From contig JADKIA010000008.1 of assembly GCA_016721465.1 (NCBI GenBank), forward strand, positions 310,001 to 374,000: a stretch of DNA of 64,000 nucleotides. The letters are read 5' to 3'. Positions 1-8,624 of this stretch are shown one piece after another. The notes under the pieces were generated by a model, which worked only from the letters and a program-made list of their open reading frames with translations, was not told the origin of the DNA and ran no database searches. The stretch comes from Ideonella sp. Lineage in GTDB: Bacteria > Pseudomonadota > Gammaproteobacteria > Burkholderiales > Burkholderiaceae_C. Each line of letters opens with the position of its first letter. Position 1 is the stretch's first letter. Both the position numbers and the translations under genes were made by a program.

Positions 1-1173
1 GGCCAGGCCCAAACGCGCGAACTGCACGTCCTTCTGGATCACGGCGTGGGTGCCGATCACCAGGCGCGCCTGGCCACTGGCCACGCGCTCGACCATGGCC
101 GTGCGCGCCTTGCCCTTGCGGCTGCCGGTGAGCCAGGCCACCTCGATGCCCAGTGGCGCCAGCCACTGCACCAGCTTGCGGAAGTGCTGTTCGGCCAGGA
201 TCTCGGTGGGCGCCATCAGCGCGCACTGCCAGCCGGCGTCGATGGTGATGGCAGCGGCCAGCGCGGCCACCACGGTCTTGCCCGAGCCCACGTCGCCCTG
301 CAGCAGCCGGTGCATGGGTTGGGCCAGCGCCAGGTCCGTCGCGATCTCGTCCACCACGCGCTGCTGCGCGGCGGTGAGCTGGAAGGGCAGCGCAGCGAGG
401 AATTGGTCGTGAAGCGCGCCGCGCCGCCGAGGCATGGCCGGCGCGCCCAGCTTGGCGCGCTCCTGCCGGGCCCACAGCTGCGACAGCTGCTGCGCCAGCA
501 GTTCCTCGTACTTCAGCCGTTGCCAGGCCGGGTGGCTGTGGTCTTCCAGTGCCGCCATCGAGGCCGATGGCGGCGGGTGGTGCAGCCAGTGCAGCGCCTC
601 TCGCAGCGGCGGCAGGCCGTGCGGCACGGCACCGGGCGGCAGGATCTCGTGCAATGGCGCGCGGCCCAGGGCCGAGGCAACGGCTTTTCGAAGATAGGCC
701 TGTGGCAGCTGCGCGCTGCTGGGGTACACGGGCGTCAAGGACTGGGCCAGCGGCGCGCCCAGGTCCACGGCCTTGAACTGCGGGTGCACCATCTCCAGCC
801 CGAAGAAGCCATCGCGCGGCTCGCCGCGGGCACGCACACGGGCGCCTTCGACCAGGCTCTTTTGGTGCGAGGGGTAGAAGTGCAGGAAGCGCAGCAGCAG
901 CTCGCCGCTGTCGTCGCGCAGCCGCACCACCAGTTGCCGGCGCGGGCGCTGCTCGATGCGCGCGTCGGTGACCTGGCCTTCCACCTGCGCGGGCGTGCCA
1001 TCGCGCAAGTGTGCAATGGGCACGAGGCGTGTCTCGTCCTCGTAGCGCAACGGCAAGTGCAGCGCCAGATCGATGTCGCGTTTCAGGCCCAGCTTGTCCA
1101 TCGCCCGCTGCGGCCCCGAGCGCTCTGCCGCCTTGGCAGGTGGTGCGGCTGGGTTGGCGGAGGCCTCGGGCAT
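1..1173 (-). CDS. recG: ATP-dependent DNA helicase RecG, N-terminal 391 residues (runs off the left edge)
   Basis: RecG is a superfamily 2 helicase that remodels branched DNA and stalled replication forks. The visible part has the N-terminal wedge/OB region (fragments LGLKRDIDLALHLPLRYED and QVTDARIEQRPRR), then the helicase core with Walker A GDVGSGKT, the segment APTEILAEQH and the VIGTHAVIQKDVQFARLGL block that is characteristic of RecG. The frame is open to base 1, so the Walker B box and the second RecA lobe lie outside the window. The ATG at 1171-1173 is preceded on the coding strand by GC-rich sequence without a strong ribosome site, so the exact start is less certain than the identity. 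Confidence 0.96.
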   Translation of the reverse strand, partial: MPEASANPAAPPAKAAERSGPQRAMDKLGLKRDIDLALHLPLRYEDETRLVPIAHLRDGTPAQVEGQVTDARIEQRPRRQLVVRLRDDSGELLLRFLHFYPSHQKSLVEGARVRARGEPRDGFFGLEMVHPQFKAVDLGAPLAQSLTPVYPSSAQLPQAYLRKAVASALGRAPLHEILPPGAVPHGLPPLREALHWLHHPPPSASMAALEDHSHPAWQRLKYEELLAQQLSQLWARQERAKLGAPAMPRRRGALHDQFLAALPFQLTAAQQRVVDEIATDLALAQPMHRLLQGDVGSGKTVVAALAAAITIDAGWQCALMAPTEILAEQHFRKLVQWLAPLGIEVAWLTGSRKGKARTAMVERVASGQARLVIGTHAVIQKDVQFARLGLA

Positions 1174-1210
1174 GGCGCGATTCTGCCGCCGGCTCGGCGC
1201 GCGCTTCAGT

Positions 1211-2593
1211 TCACATCGGCCAGCGCAGCGCGTCGCCGCGCAACAGCTCCCAGGCGCGCGCCAGCTGCATCACGCCGAGATCGTCGTGCCGGTGTCCAGC
1301 GATCTGCAGACCGATGGGCAGCCCGGCCCGGGTGAAGCCACAGTGGATCGACGCGGCCGGCTGCTCGCTCATGTTGTAGGGCAGGGTGAAGGCGATGTGC
1401 TCGAAGGGACGCGCGGCATCGTTGCTGGGGCTGGCCCATTCGGCCGGGTAGCTGGGCTCGGGGGCGGTGGGCGAGAGCACGAAGTCAAAGGGCTGGCAAG
1501 CGGCCACGGCCGCCTCGCGCAGCGCGCCCATCTGGCTGTAGCCGCTGAACACCTCGGCCGCGGTGAGCGTGGCGCCGGTGGCCACCCAGTCGCGGATGTA
1601 GGGCAGCACCTTCTGCTGGCGCTCCAGCGGCAGCGCACTCATGTCCAGGTAACTGCGCATGCGCCAGAAGCGGTCCATGCCATCGGCCATCTCGCGCGTG
1701 CAGAAGGCCGGGACGCGCTCGACGATGGCGCCGGCGGCCTCGAATCTTCGCGCAGCGGCCTCCACCGCGGCGCGGGTCTCGGGCTCGACCGGGGTGCCCC
1801 AGCCGGCGTCCAGGTGCAGGCCGAGCTTCAGGCCGCGCAGGTCGCGGTCCAGCTGCAACCAGGGAATGCCCTGGTAGGGCAGGCTCATGGTGTCGCGCCA
1901 GTCGGGCCGGGTGAGCACGGTCATCAGCCAGGCGGCGTCGCGCACGTCGCGCGTCATGGGCCCGGCCACGCGGCCGGCGTAGGGCGGCTTGATGGGGATG
2001 CGGCCGTTGCTGGGCTTCAGGCCGAACAGTCCGCACCAGCCGGCGGGCAGGCGCACCGAGCCGCCGATGTCGGTGCCCACGTGCAAGGGGCCGTAGCCGG
2101 CCGCAGCGGCTGCGCCGGCCCCGGCGCTGGAGCCGCCCGGGTTCTTGCTCAGTTCCCAAGGGTTGCGCGCCAGCTTGTGGAAGCTGGACAGGCCGGAGGA
2201 CAGCATGCCGTAGTCCGGCATCGTGGTCTTGGCCAGCAGCACCAGGCCGGCCTCGCGCCAGCGGGCGGCCGGGGGCGAGTCAACCGCTGACGGCACCAGC
2301 TCGGTGGCGGCGGTGCCCACCGGCATGGGGCAGCCTCGGGTGGCGATGTTCTCCTTCAAGGTGCCGGGCACGCCGTCGATGGGCGACAGGGGCTGGCCCT
2401 GGTGCCAGCGCGCCTGGCTGGCACGGGCTTGCTCGAGTGCGACCTCGGGGTCGTACGCATACAGCGCGCAGAGCTCGGGCTCGCGGCGATCGATCTGCGC
2501 GATCACCGCACGCGTGACTTCCACCGGCGAGAGGCGGCCGGCGGCATAGGCGTCGGCGAGTTCGCAGGCGCTGAGCGTGTGCAGTTCGGACAT
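1211..2593 (-). CDS. amidase of the amidase-signature (AS) family
   Basis: A 460-residue amidase-signature hydrolase, the usual size for this family. The Ser-Ser-Lys triad can be placed: Lys80 in TLKENIATRG, the cis-Ser at about 155 in NPGGSSAG and the nucleophile Ser179 in GTDIGGSVR. Members hydrolyse a wide range of amides, and the substrate cannot be read from sequence. The ATG at 2593 is chosen because MSELHTLSACELADAYAAG starts exactly where the AS family aligns; an in-frame extension upstream would run into the neighbouring gene. It follows an NTF2-like gene and two peptide-transporter ATPases on the same strand, which suggests hydrolysis of an imported peptide or amide. Confidence 0.93.
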   Translation of the reverse strand: MSELHTLSACELADAYAAGRLSPVEVTRAVIAQIDRREPELCALYAYDPEVALEQARASQARWHQGQPLSPIDGVPGTLKENIATRGCPMPVGTAATELVPSAVDSPPAARWREAGLVLLAKTTMPDYGMLSSGLSSFHKLARNPWELSKNPGGSSAGAGAAAAAGYGPLHVGTDIGGSVRLPAGWCGLFGLKPSNGRIPIKPPYAGRVAGPMTRDVRDAAWLMTVLTRPDWRDTMSLPYQGIPWLQLDRDLRGLKLGLHLDAGWGTPVEPETRAAVEAAARRFEAAGAIVERVPAFCTREMADGMDRFWRMRSYLDMSALPLERQQKVLPYIRDWVATGATLTAAEVFSGYSQMGALREAAVAACQPFDFVLSPTAPEPSYPAEWASPSNDAARPFEHIAFTLPYNMSEQPAASIHCGFTRAGLPIGLQIAGHRHDDLGVMQLARAWELLRGDALRWPM

Positions 2594-2621
2594 GGTGACC
2601 TTTGCTGGTGCGGGTGACGGG

Positions 2622-3104
2622 TCAGCGCGGCTTGGCCGGCTGCCGCGCGAGGAACAGCGCCAGGTTCGCCGCCGCCTGGGCCCGCACCTTGTTGCGCACG
2701 ATGGGTGACCAGCCCAGCAGCACGCCGGGCGCACCCAGCGCCTGGCGCGACCAGCGCCAGAAGCTGAAGCGGTCGCGGTGCCTGCGGATCAGCCCGGCGG
2801 GCGTGAACTCGAATTCGGCATCGATGATGTTGTGCACCAGGCGGCCGGTGGCGGAGAAGCGGTAGTGCGCCTCCCAGTGCGCACCGTGGTCGGTGATCTG
2901 GCTGGCTTCCAGCCGCCACGCGTCACGACCCTTGCTGCGCGTGGCCTCGCACAGCATGCGCCACATGCCGCCCACTTGGTGCCGGCCTTCGAGCGTGAAC
3001 ACGGGGTCCTCGAACTCGGCATCCGCTGCGTAGCAGGCCTGCATGGTGTCGCCGTCGAGTTGTGCAAAGGCGGCGTAGAAGCGGGTGATGGTGTCGCGGT
3101 TCAT
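2622..3104 (-). CDS. NTF2/SnoaL-like fold protein
   Basis: A 160-residue protein whose first 110 residues have the cone-shaped NTF2-like pattern: MNRDTITRFYAAFAQLDGD, then YAADAEFEDPVFTLEGR, then a strand-rich part with HWEAHYRFSATGR. Such proteins are often small isomerases, ligand binders or of unknown role. The C-terminal 40 residues (FWRWSRQALGAPGVLLGW onward) are typical of the ketosteroid-isomerase-like proteins that resemble SnoaL. Its ATG overlaps the stop of the upstream ATPase gene as ATGA (3101-3104), so it is translationally coupled to the transporter operon. No catalytic residue can be assigned with confidence. Confidence 0.8.
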   Translation of the reverse strand: MNRDTITRFYAAFAQLDGDTMQACYAADAEFEDPVFTLEGRHQVGGMWRMLCEATRSKGRDAWRLEASQITDHGAHWEAHYRFSATGRLVHNIIDAEFEFTPAGLIRRHRDRFSFWRWSRQALGAPGVLLGWSPIVRNKVRAQAAANLALFLARQPAKPR

Positions 3105-4096
3105 GCAAGGGCCTCGCGCAGGGGGACGGGCTGCGAGCGTACCCGCTCGGCGTGGTGGCAGGCAGCCTGGTGCCCGTCGGCCAAGGCGCGCAGGGCGGGC
3201 GCCCGGGTGAGGCATTCGACCTGACGGAAGGCGCAGCGCGGCGCGAACGCGCAGCCGCCTGGGGCCGCCACGGGTTCCACCACGGCGGCCAGGCTGCGCT
3301 CTGCGCCCGGCCGTGCCCGTGGCACCGCGTCGATCAGCGCGCGGGTGTAGGGGTGCGCGGCGGCGTGAAAAAGCACATCGGGGCGGCCCTGCTCGACCAC
3401 GCGGCCCTGGTAGAGCACCAGCACCTCGTCGCAGACCAGGTCCACCACCGCCAGGTCGTGGCTGATGAACAGGTAGGTGACGCCCAGCTGGTCCTGCAGG
3501 TCCTGCATCAGGTTGAGCACCTGCGCCTGTACCGACACATCGAGTGCGCTCACAGGCTCGTCGGCCACGATGAGTTTGGGGCCGGTCACCAGCGCCCGTG
3601 CAATGGCGATGCGCTGGCGCTGCCCGCCAGAAAACTCGTGCGGGTACTTGGACAGATCGGCCGCCCGCAGACCCACCGATTCAAGCATCCTGGCGGCGCG
3701 ATCGCGCTGCGTTTCGACGTTGGTCTCGCCCTGGGCGATCAAGGGTTCGCGGACGATGCGCTCCACGGTCTGGCGCGGGTCCAGCGAGCCGAACGGGTCC
3801 TGGAACACCATCTGGAAATCGGCGCGGGCGCGTTTCAAGTCGCGCGCCGACAGGGCCTGCAGGTCGCGCCCGCCCATCAGCACCTGGCCAGCCGTGGGCG
3901 CTTCGAGCGCCATCACCAGCCGCGCCAGCGTGCTCTTGCCCGAGCCCGATTCGCCCACCACCCCAAGGCTGCGCCCGGCCTGCAGCTGGAAGCTCACCCC
4001 CTGCAGCGCGGTGACCACCGGTGCCGCCGAGAGCAGGCGCTCGCGCGGCAGGCGATAGTGGCGCACCAGGTCGCGTACTTCGAGCAATATCGTCAT
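3101..4096 (-). CDS. peptide/oligopeptide ABC transporter ATP-binding protein, DppF/OppF type
   Basis: A cytoplasmic ATPase of 331 residues for a dipeptide/oligopeptide importer. Walker A is GESGSGKST, the Q-loop region is FQMVFQDPFGSLDPR (typical of OppF/DppF), the signature is SGGQRQR, Walker B is KLIVADEPVSALD and the switch is FISHDLAVV. The C-terminus carries the Cys-rich oligopeptide-transporter tail PGGCAFAPRCAFRQVECLTRAP, which in relatives binds an iron-sulfur cluster. It starts one base after the stop of the upstream DppD-type gene (TGA then ATG at 4097/4096). The matching permeases are probably those at 13.2-15.2 kb. No substrate-binding protein is in the window. Confidence 0.95.
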   Translation of the reverse strand: MTILLEVRDLVRHYRLPRERLLSAAPVVTALQGVSFQLQAGRSLGVVGESGSGKSTLARLVMALEAPTAGQVLMGGRDLQALSARDLKRARADFQMVFQDPFGSLDPRQTVERIVREPLIAQGETNVETQRDRAARMLESVGLRAADLSKYPHEFSGGQRQRIAIARALVTGPKLIVADEPVSALDVSVQAQVLNLMQDLQDQLGVTYLFISHDLAVVDLVCDEVLVLYQGRVVEQGRPDVLFHAAAHPYTRALIDAVPRARPGAERSLAAVVEPVAAPGGCAFAPRCAFRQVECLTRAPALRALADGHQAACHHAERVRSQPVPLREALA

Positions 4097-5089
4097 TCAG
4101 CCGTCCCGGGCCGCCGGCAGGCGGTCGGCCGCGTCGAGGCGGATGCAGCGGGCGGCGTGCCCGGGCGCCACCCCGTGCGGCTCGGGAAGCGCACTGCCAC
4201 AGGCCGCTTGCGCCAGATCGCAGCGGTCGACGAAGGGGCAGCCGGCGGGCATGTCCAGCAGCTCGGGCACCCGACCGCGGATGGTGGCCAGGCGCGTGCC
4301 ACGCGCCAGCCCGAGCCGGGGACGTGCGGCGAACAAGCCGCGGGTGTAGGGGTGCGCCAGGCGTGTGAACACACTGGCCGTGGGGCCGCTCTCGACCACC
4401 GTGCCGCCATACATCACCAACATGCGCTGCACCGATTCGGCCATCACACCCAGGTCGTGGCTGATCAGCAGCAGCGCCATGCCATCCTCGGCCACCAGTT
4501 GGCCGATGAGCGACAGCACCTCGCGCTGGATGGTCACGTCCAGTGCGGTGGTGGGCTCGTCCGCGATCAACACATCGGGCCCGCAGGCCAGGGCGATGGC
4601 GATCACCACGCGCTGGCGCTGGCCGCCGGACAGCTGGTGCGGGTGCGCGTCCAGCCGCTGCGCCGCCTGCGGCAGTTGCACGCGCTCGAGCAGGCGCAGC
4701 GCCTCGGCGCGGGCGCTGCGGGCATCCAGACCCCGGTGCAGGCGCAGCGATTCGCCAATCTGCCGGCCGATCGTGTGCAGCGGATTCAGCGCCGTCATGG
4801 GCTCCTGGAAGATCATCGCCATGCGGTTGCCGCGCAGCTGGCACCAATCGTCTTCGGGCGCGCCGATCAGCTCGCGGCCGTCCAGGCGGATCGAGCCGCT
4901 GACCTGCGCGCCTTCGGGCAGCAGCCCCATCAGCGCCAGCGCGGTGATCGACTTGCCGCAACCCGATTCACCGATCAGGCCCAGCGTGCTGCCCCGCTCC
5001 AGCGCCAAGGACACGCCGCGCAAGGCCTCTGCGGGCCCGCGGGGGGTGCGCAGTGCGACGCGCAGTTGATCGACTTCGAGCAGGGCCAA
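4097..5089 (-). CDS. peptide/oligopeptide ABC transporter ATP-binding protein, DppD/OppD type
   Basis: The second ATPase of the peptide importer, 330 residues. It has Walker A GESGCGKS, the segment IFQEPMTALNPLHTIG, signature LSGGQRQR, Walker B DVLIADEPTTALD and switch ISHDLGVMAESV. It ends with the family's Cys motif, here CPFVDRCDLAQAACGSALP, where one of the usual four cysteines is spread wider than normal. It is the first gene of the DppD-DppF-NTF2-amidase unit on the minus strand. The 82 bases upstream (5090-5171) separate it from the GGDEF-EAL gene on the same strand and hold nothing recognisable as a strong promoter. Confidence 0.95.
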   Translation of the reverse strand: MALLEVDQLRVALRTPRGPAEALRGVSLALERGSTLGLIGESGCGKSITALALMGLLPEGAQVSGSIRLDGRELIGAPEDDWCQLRGNRMAMIFQEPMTALNPLHTIGRQIGESLRLHRGLDARSARAEALRLLERVQLPQAAQRLDAHPHQLSGGQRQRVVIAIALACGPDVLIADEPTTALDVTIQREVLSLIGQLVAEDGMALLLISHDLGVMAESVQRMLVMYGGTVVESGPTASVFTRLAHPYTRGLFAARPRLGLARGTRLATIRGRVPELLDMPAGCPFVDRCDLAQAACGSALPEPHGVAPGHAARCIRLDAADRLPAARDG

Positions 5090-5171
5090 GCGGATGGACG
5101 GGTCGGGGAATCAGCCCCGACGATACCGCCTTTGCACGCCCGGCCCCCGGCAATGCGCGGCCCGCTGCCGC

Positions 5172-6950
5172 TTACGCCGTGGCGGCGGCGGCCAGCGGCA
5201 GGGTGGCGACCTCGTCGGGCGACATGGGCAGCGCGAACAGGTAGCCCTGCGCATAGCGGCATCCGATGGCCTGCAGGATGCCGATCTGGGCGGCGTCCTC
5301 GACACCCTCGGCCACGCTGGCCAGCCCCAGGTTCTCGATCAGCGTCACCGTGGCGTGCACCACGGCCAGCACGTCGGGGTTGTCTGCGATGCCGTTCAAC
5401 AAGGACTTGTCGATCTTGACCAGATCGAAGGGGTGGTCGCGCAGGCAGGTCAGCGTGGAGCCACCCGTGCCGAAGTCGTCCATCGCCAGGCGCACACCGA
5501 GGTCGCGCAGGCGGCGCATCAGCGCACGGCCGGTCAGCGGATCCCGGGTGAGCTCGCGTTCGGTCACCTCCAGCTGCAGGCGATTCGCCGGCATGCCGGT
5601 TTCTGCCAGCACCGCCAGCACGTGCGCCACGAGGCGGTCGGCCTGCAGCATCTGCATGCGCGAAACGTTCACGCTGAGCAAGGGCGGTGCCTTGTCGCCG
5701 AGCATGCGCCACCAACCCATCCAGTGCTGGCAGGCCGCTCGCAGCACCCACTCGCCAATGGGCAGGATGAGCGAGCTGTCCTCGGCCAGTGGCACGAACT
5801 CGGTGGGCTCCACCTCGCCCAGCTCGGGGTGGGTCCAGCGCAGCAAGGCCTCCACGGCGATGACGGCACCGGTTTCCAGGTCGATGATGGGCTGGTAGAC
5901 CAGCGAGAACTCGCGCCGCTCGATGGCTTGGCGCAGCGCCTCCTCCACCGCCAGATCGCGCTCCAGTCGGGCGTTCATGCAGGGGTCGAAGAAGACGGCC
6001 GTGGCGCGCCCGGCGCGTTTGGCCTCGACCATGGCGATGTCGGCGTCGCGCAGCAGGTCGTCGGCGCTGCGGCCATCGGGCTCGGCCATGGCGATGCCGA
6101 TGCTGGCGCTGGAGTGCACTTCCTGGCCGGCCAGCGGGTAAGGCTCGGCGAACACGGCGAGCAGCCGCTTGGCCACGCGCAGGGCGTCTTCTGGCGTGCG
6201 CGCGTCGGGCAGCAACACCACGAACTCGTCGCCTCCGAAACTCGCCACGGTGTTGCCGCCGTTGCGCACATCGCCCGCGCCCAGCGCGCCGCGCAGGCGA
6301 TCGGCGATCTGGATCAACAACTGGTCGCCGGCCGCATGGCCCCAGGTGGCGTTGACGTTCTTGAAGCGGTCGAAGTCGACGAACAGCAGGGCGAAGCGCT
6401 CGTTCGGGTTGGCTTGCAGCGAGGCCACGGCCCGTTCCAGGCGCTGCAGCAGCATGGCGCGGTTGGGCAGGCCGGTCAGGCGGTCGGTGTGCCTGGCGTG
6501 GAAGAGCTGATGCTCCAGTGCCTTGCGCTCGGTGATGTCCATCTGCGTGCCCACCACCAGCAGCGGATGGCCCTCTGCGGTGCGTGTGGCCACGTGGCCG
6601 CAGTTCTTCACCCAAACCCAGTGGCCATCGTGGTGGCGCAGGCGGCTCTCGATCTCGCAATGCGCGCGCTGGCCATCGAAGTGTTCGCGCCAGCGGCGTT
6701 TGACCTGTTCTCGGTCATCGTGCTGCAGCCGATCGGCCCAGGTCTGCACGCTGATGGGCTGCAGCTCGTCGAGCGTGTGGCCCAGCATCTCGGCCCAGCG
6801 CTGGTTGACGCTCATCGCGCCGGTCTGCACGTTCCATTCCCAAACGCCAGCCAGGGCGCCGTCGAGCAGGCCTTGCAGGCGCTCGACCTGCTCGCGCAGG
6901 TTCGCGCCTTCGCACGGCGCCGCTGTCGATGGGGCGAGCGCTGCGGTCAT
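5172..6950 (-). CDS. PAS-GGDEF-EAL bifunctional c-di-GMP signalling protein
   Basis: A 592-residue soluble protein with a PAS sensor (about 25-145, ending TQMDITERK), a diguanylate cyclase domain with an intact SFGGDEF at 237-243 and a phosphodiesterase domain with EALLRW at 367-372. The EAL metal and catalytic residues look complete: LSVNVS, LEVTE, AMDDFGTG, LVKIDKSL and VAEGVED. The product-inhibition RxxD motif expected five residues before GGDEF is absent (GGNTVASF there instead), so cyclase activity, if present, would lack classic feedback. No transmembrane segment is visible. The start overlaps the HDOD gene stop as ATGA (6947-6950), implying co-expression. Confidence 0.95.
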   Translation of the reverse strand: MTAALAPSTAAPCEGANLREQVERLQGLLDGALAGVWEWNVQTGAMSVNQRWAEMLGHTLDELQPISVQTWADRLQHDDREQVKRRWREHFDGQRAHCEIESRLRHHDGHWVWVKNCGHVATRTAEGHPLLVVGTQMDITERKALEHQLFHARHTDRLTGLPNRAMLLQRLERAVASLQANPNERFALLFVDFDRFKNVNATWGHAAGDQLLIQIADRLRGALGAGDVRNGGNTVASFGGDEFVVLLPDARTPEDALRVAKRLLAVFAEPYPLAGQEVHSSASIGIAMAEPDGRSADDLLRDADIAMVEAKRAGRATAVFFDPCMNARLERDLAVEEALRQAIERREFSLVYQPIIDLETGAVIAVEALLRWTHPELGEVEPTEFVPLAEDSSLILPIGEWVLRAACQHWMGWWRMLGDKAPPLLSVNVSRMQMLQADRLVAHVLAVLAETGMPANRLQLEVTERELTRDPLTGRALMRRLRDLGVRLAMDDFGTGGSTLTCLRDHPFDLVKIDKSLLNGIADNPDVLAVVHATVTLIENLGLASVAEGVEDAAQIGILQAIGCRYAQGYLFALPMSPDEVATLPLAAAATA

Positions 6951-7807
6951 GTGTTCAGTGCGCCGATGAAGGCTTCGACCGACTCGGGCAACTCTCCGGC
7001 CAAGGCGTCGAGATCCGCCTCGGACAGGCCGCAGCGGGCCAGGGCCAGGTCCAGGTCGGCGCGGGCGCACTCGTCGCCGAGGCCAAATCCGCTGCGCGTG
7101 GCCAGCGCGTCGGCCAGGCGGGTGATGGCGCACAAGTCGCCCGCCATGGCCTCGGGCAAGCCACCGGCGGCGTGGTGCGCCACGGTCAGCTGCAGCCACA
7201 CCGGCAGTTGCCAGGCGTGCATCACCAGTTGCCCGCAATGGGCGTGGCTCAGGCCCAGATCGGGTCGGGCCAGGCCCAGAGCCGCCTGGCGGGCCATTTC
7301 GTCCGGTCGCAAGGCCCAAAACACCAGCATGCCCACTTCGTGCAGCACGCCGGCCATGAAGGCCTCGGCTTCCAGGGCCGGCGCGCACCGCCGGGCCAGC
7401 GCCTGGGCGGCGAGCGCGGCGGCAATGCTGTGGCGGCGCAGCCGGGCGGCCTCGGCGGCGGCCATGCCCGCGTGGGTGGTCATCACACGATCCAGGCACG
7501 CTGCGGCGGCAATGCCCTTGACGGTGGTGGCGCCCAGCACCTGCACGGCACGCTGCACCGTGCCGACCTCGCCACAGCGACGGTAGTAGGCCGAGTTGGC
7601 GACCTTCAAGGTGCGCAGTGCCAGGGCAGGCTCGGCGGCGATCAGTGCGGTGAGTTCGGCCAACTCGATGCCGGGCCGGTACAGCGCGGCCATTCGTTGG
7701 GCCTGGCCCACGCCGCCGCCAGGGGCCAGGTTCATCGCACGGGCCCCGGCGAGGATTTCCGCGTCGTCCAGCTTGGCGCTGGACCTCGAGAGCGTGGCGA
7801 TGGACAT
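6947..7807 (-). CDS. HDOD-domain signalling protein
   Basis: A 286-residue protein dominated by an HDOD domain (about residues 25-220): LTALIAAEPALALRTLKVAN, GAVQ-type VQVLGATTVKGIA, and the FMAGVLHEVGMLVFW segment. HDOD proteins are catalytically inactive relatives of HD phosphohydrolases and usually act in signalling, motility or stress regulation. Because its stop overlaps the start of the GGDEF-EAL gene by ATGA, it probably modulates or shares a circuit with that enzyme. The ATG at 7807 gives a short leader before the conserved EILAGARAMNLAPGGG stretch. Confidence 0.9.
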   Translation of the reverse strand: MSIATLSRSSAKLDDAEILAGARAMNLAPGGGVGQAQRMAALYRPGIELAELTALIAAEPALALRTLKVANSAYYRRCGEVGTVQRAVQVLGATTVKGIAAAACLDRVMTTHAGMAAAEAARLRRHSIAAALAAQALARRCAPALEAEAFMAGVLHEVGMLVFWALRPDEMARQAALGLARPDLGLSHAHCGQLVMHAWQLPVWLQLTVAHHAAGGLPEAMAGDLCAITRLADALATRSGFGLGDECARADLDLALARCGLSEADLDALAGELPESVEAFIGALNT

Positions 7808-7967
7808 CGAAACCTGCGGCGCGTGAAAGACCCCCGCAGGCTAAGGCCCCGCGTCCCGGTTCGATTGCATGAAAAGGCCGGTGGACCGGCCGCACTTCGC
7901 GCGGCGCGGTGGGCACAGGCGCCAATGTGGCGTGGCCGCGGCGCTCGCCCTCCCCGACGGGGCGCGT

Positions 7968-8489
7968 TCAGGCGGCGCGGTCGCGCAACAAGTCGAGGTA
8001 GGCGACGGACACCAGGTCCGACTCGGCAACACCCAACTGCTGCATCAACGAGCGGGCGATGGCGTGCCCTTCGGCGTGCGGCTGCCCCGGGCGCAGCACC
8101 ACCTCCAGCTCCAGGAAGTCGCCCAGCCCCTCCACGCGGTCGAGGTGGATGCGGGTCTGGCCCACCAACACCAGGATGCGCTCCTTGCGCACCCGGCCCA
8201 GCAGGCCGCAGGCCCGCTCCAGCACCTCGCGCAGGGAGTCGGGCTCGCTGACGGTGCTGATTGCGTAGTCGGACACCTTCGGGCCGTCGGCGTTCGCGCG
8301 GTGGTAGTGGATCAGCTCACCGGTGCCGTCGGCAAACACCCGCAGCTTGAGCCGCCCGTGGGGCACGGTGAAGAAGGTGTCGTCCTGGTGGATGAGCTGC
8401 GCGTGCTCGTCGTCCGACAGCGCCTGGGCAAGTGGCAACAGGGCCGTCACGCTGGCGATGCGGGCTTTGATCTCGACGTTGGCGGGCAT
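7968..8489 (-). CDS. CYTH-domain protein (class IV adenylate cyclase / triphosphatase-like)
   Basis: A 173-residue protein with a CYTH triphosphate-tunnel fold. The N-terminal NVEIKARI corresponds to the ExExK signature with the first Glu replaced by Asn, as is common in the CyaB-like subgroup. Further along are HQDDTFFTVPHGRLKLR and DRVEGLGDFLELEVVL, which carry the basic and acidic residues lining the tunnel. Relatives act as adenylate cyclases, thiamine-triphosphatases or inorganic triphosphatases, and the reaction here cannot be fixed from sequence. It is flanked by about 160 bases of non-coding DNA before the HDOD gene, and is divergent from the Bug gene to its right. Confidence 0.85.
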   Translation of the reverse strand: MPANVEIKARIASVTALLPLAQALSDDEHAQLIHQDDTFFTVPHGRLKLRVFADGTGELIHYHRANADGPKVSDYAISTVSEPDSLREVLERACGLLGRVRKERILVLVGQTRIHLDRVEGLGDFLELEVVLRPGQPHAEGHAIARSLMQQLGVAESDLVSVAYLDLLRDRAA

Positions 8490-8624
8490 GGTGGGCGACT
8501 GTACGGTACGGCCGGCGCGGCCAGCGCGACGCCCCGCCGCTTCACTCGGCCTTCAGGCATCATTCGATCCATCGCGCCCGGTGCTCGCCGGCACGCCCGA
8601 AACCTTTGGCCCACTGGAGTTCCG

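Noticed and set aside
3152..5419. A 755-codon plus-strand frame across the two peptide-transporter ATPases
   Set aside because: Opposite strand of well-supported ATPases; Gln/Arg/His-rich, no motif. It is a GC artefact.
5172..7925. A single 917-codon protein covering the GGDEF-EAL gene and beyond
   Set aside because: The part before residue 326 is a frame-shifted reading of the HDOD gene; the ATGA overlap at 6947-6950 and the PAS start support two genes.
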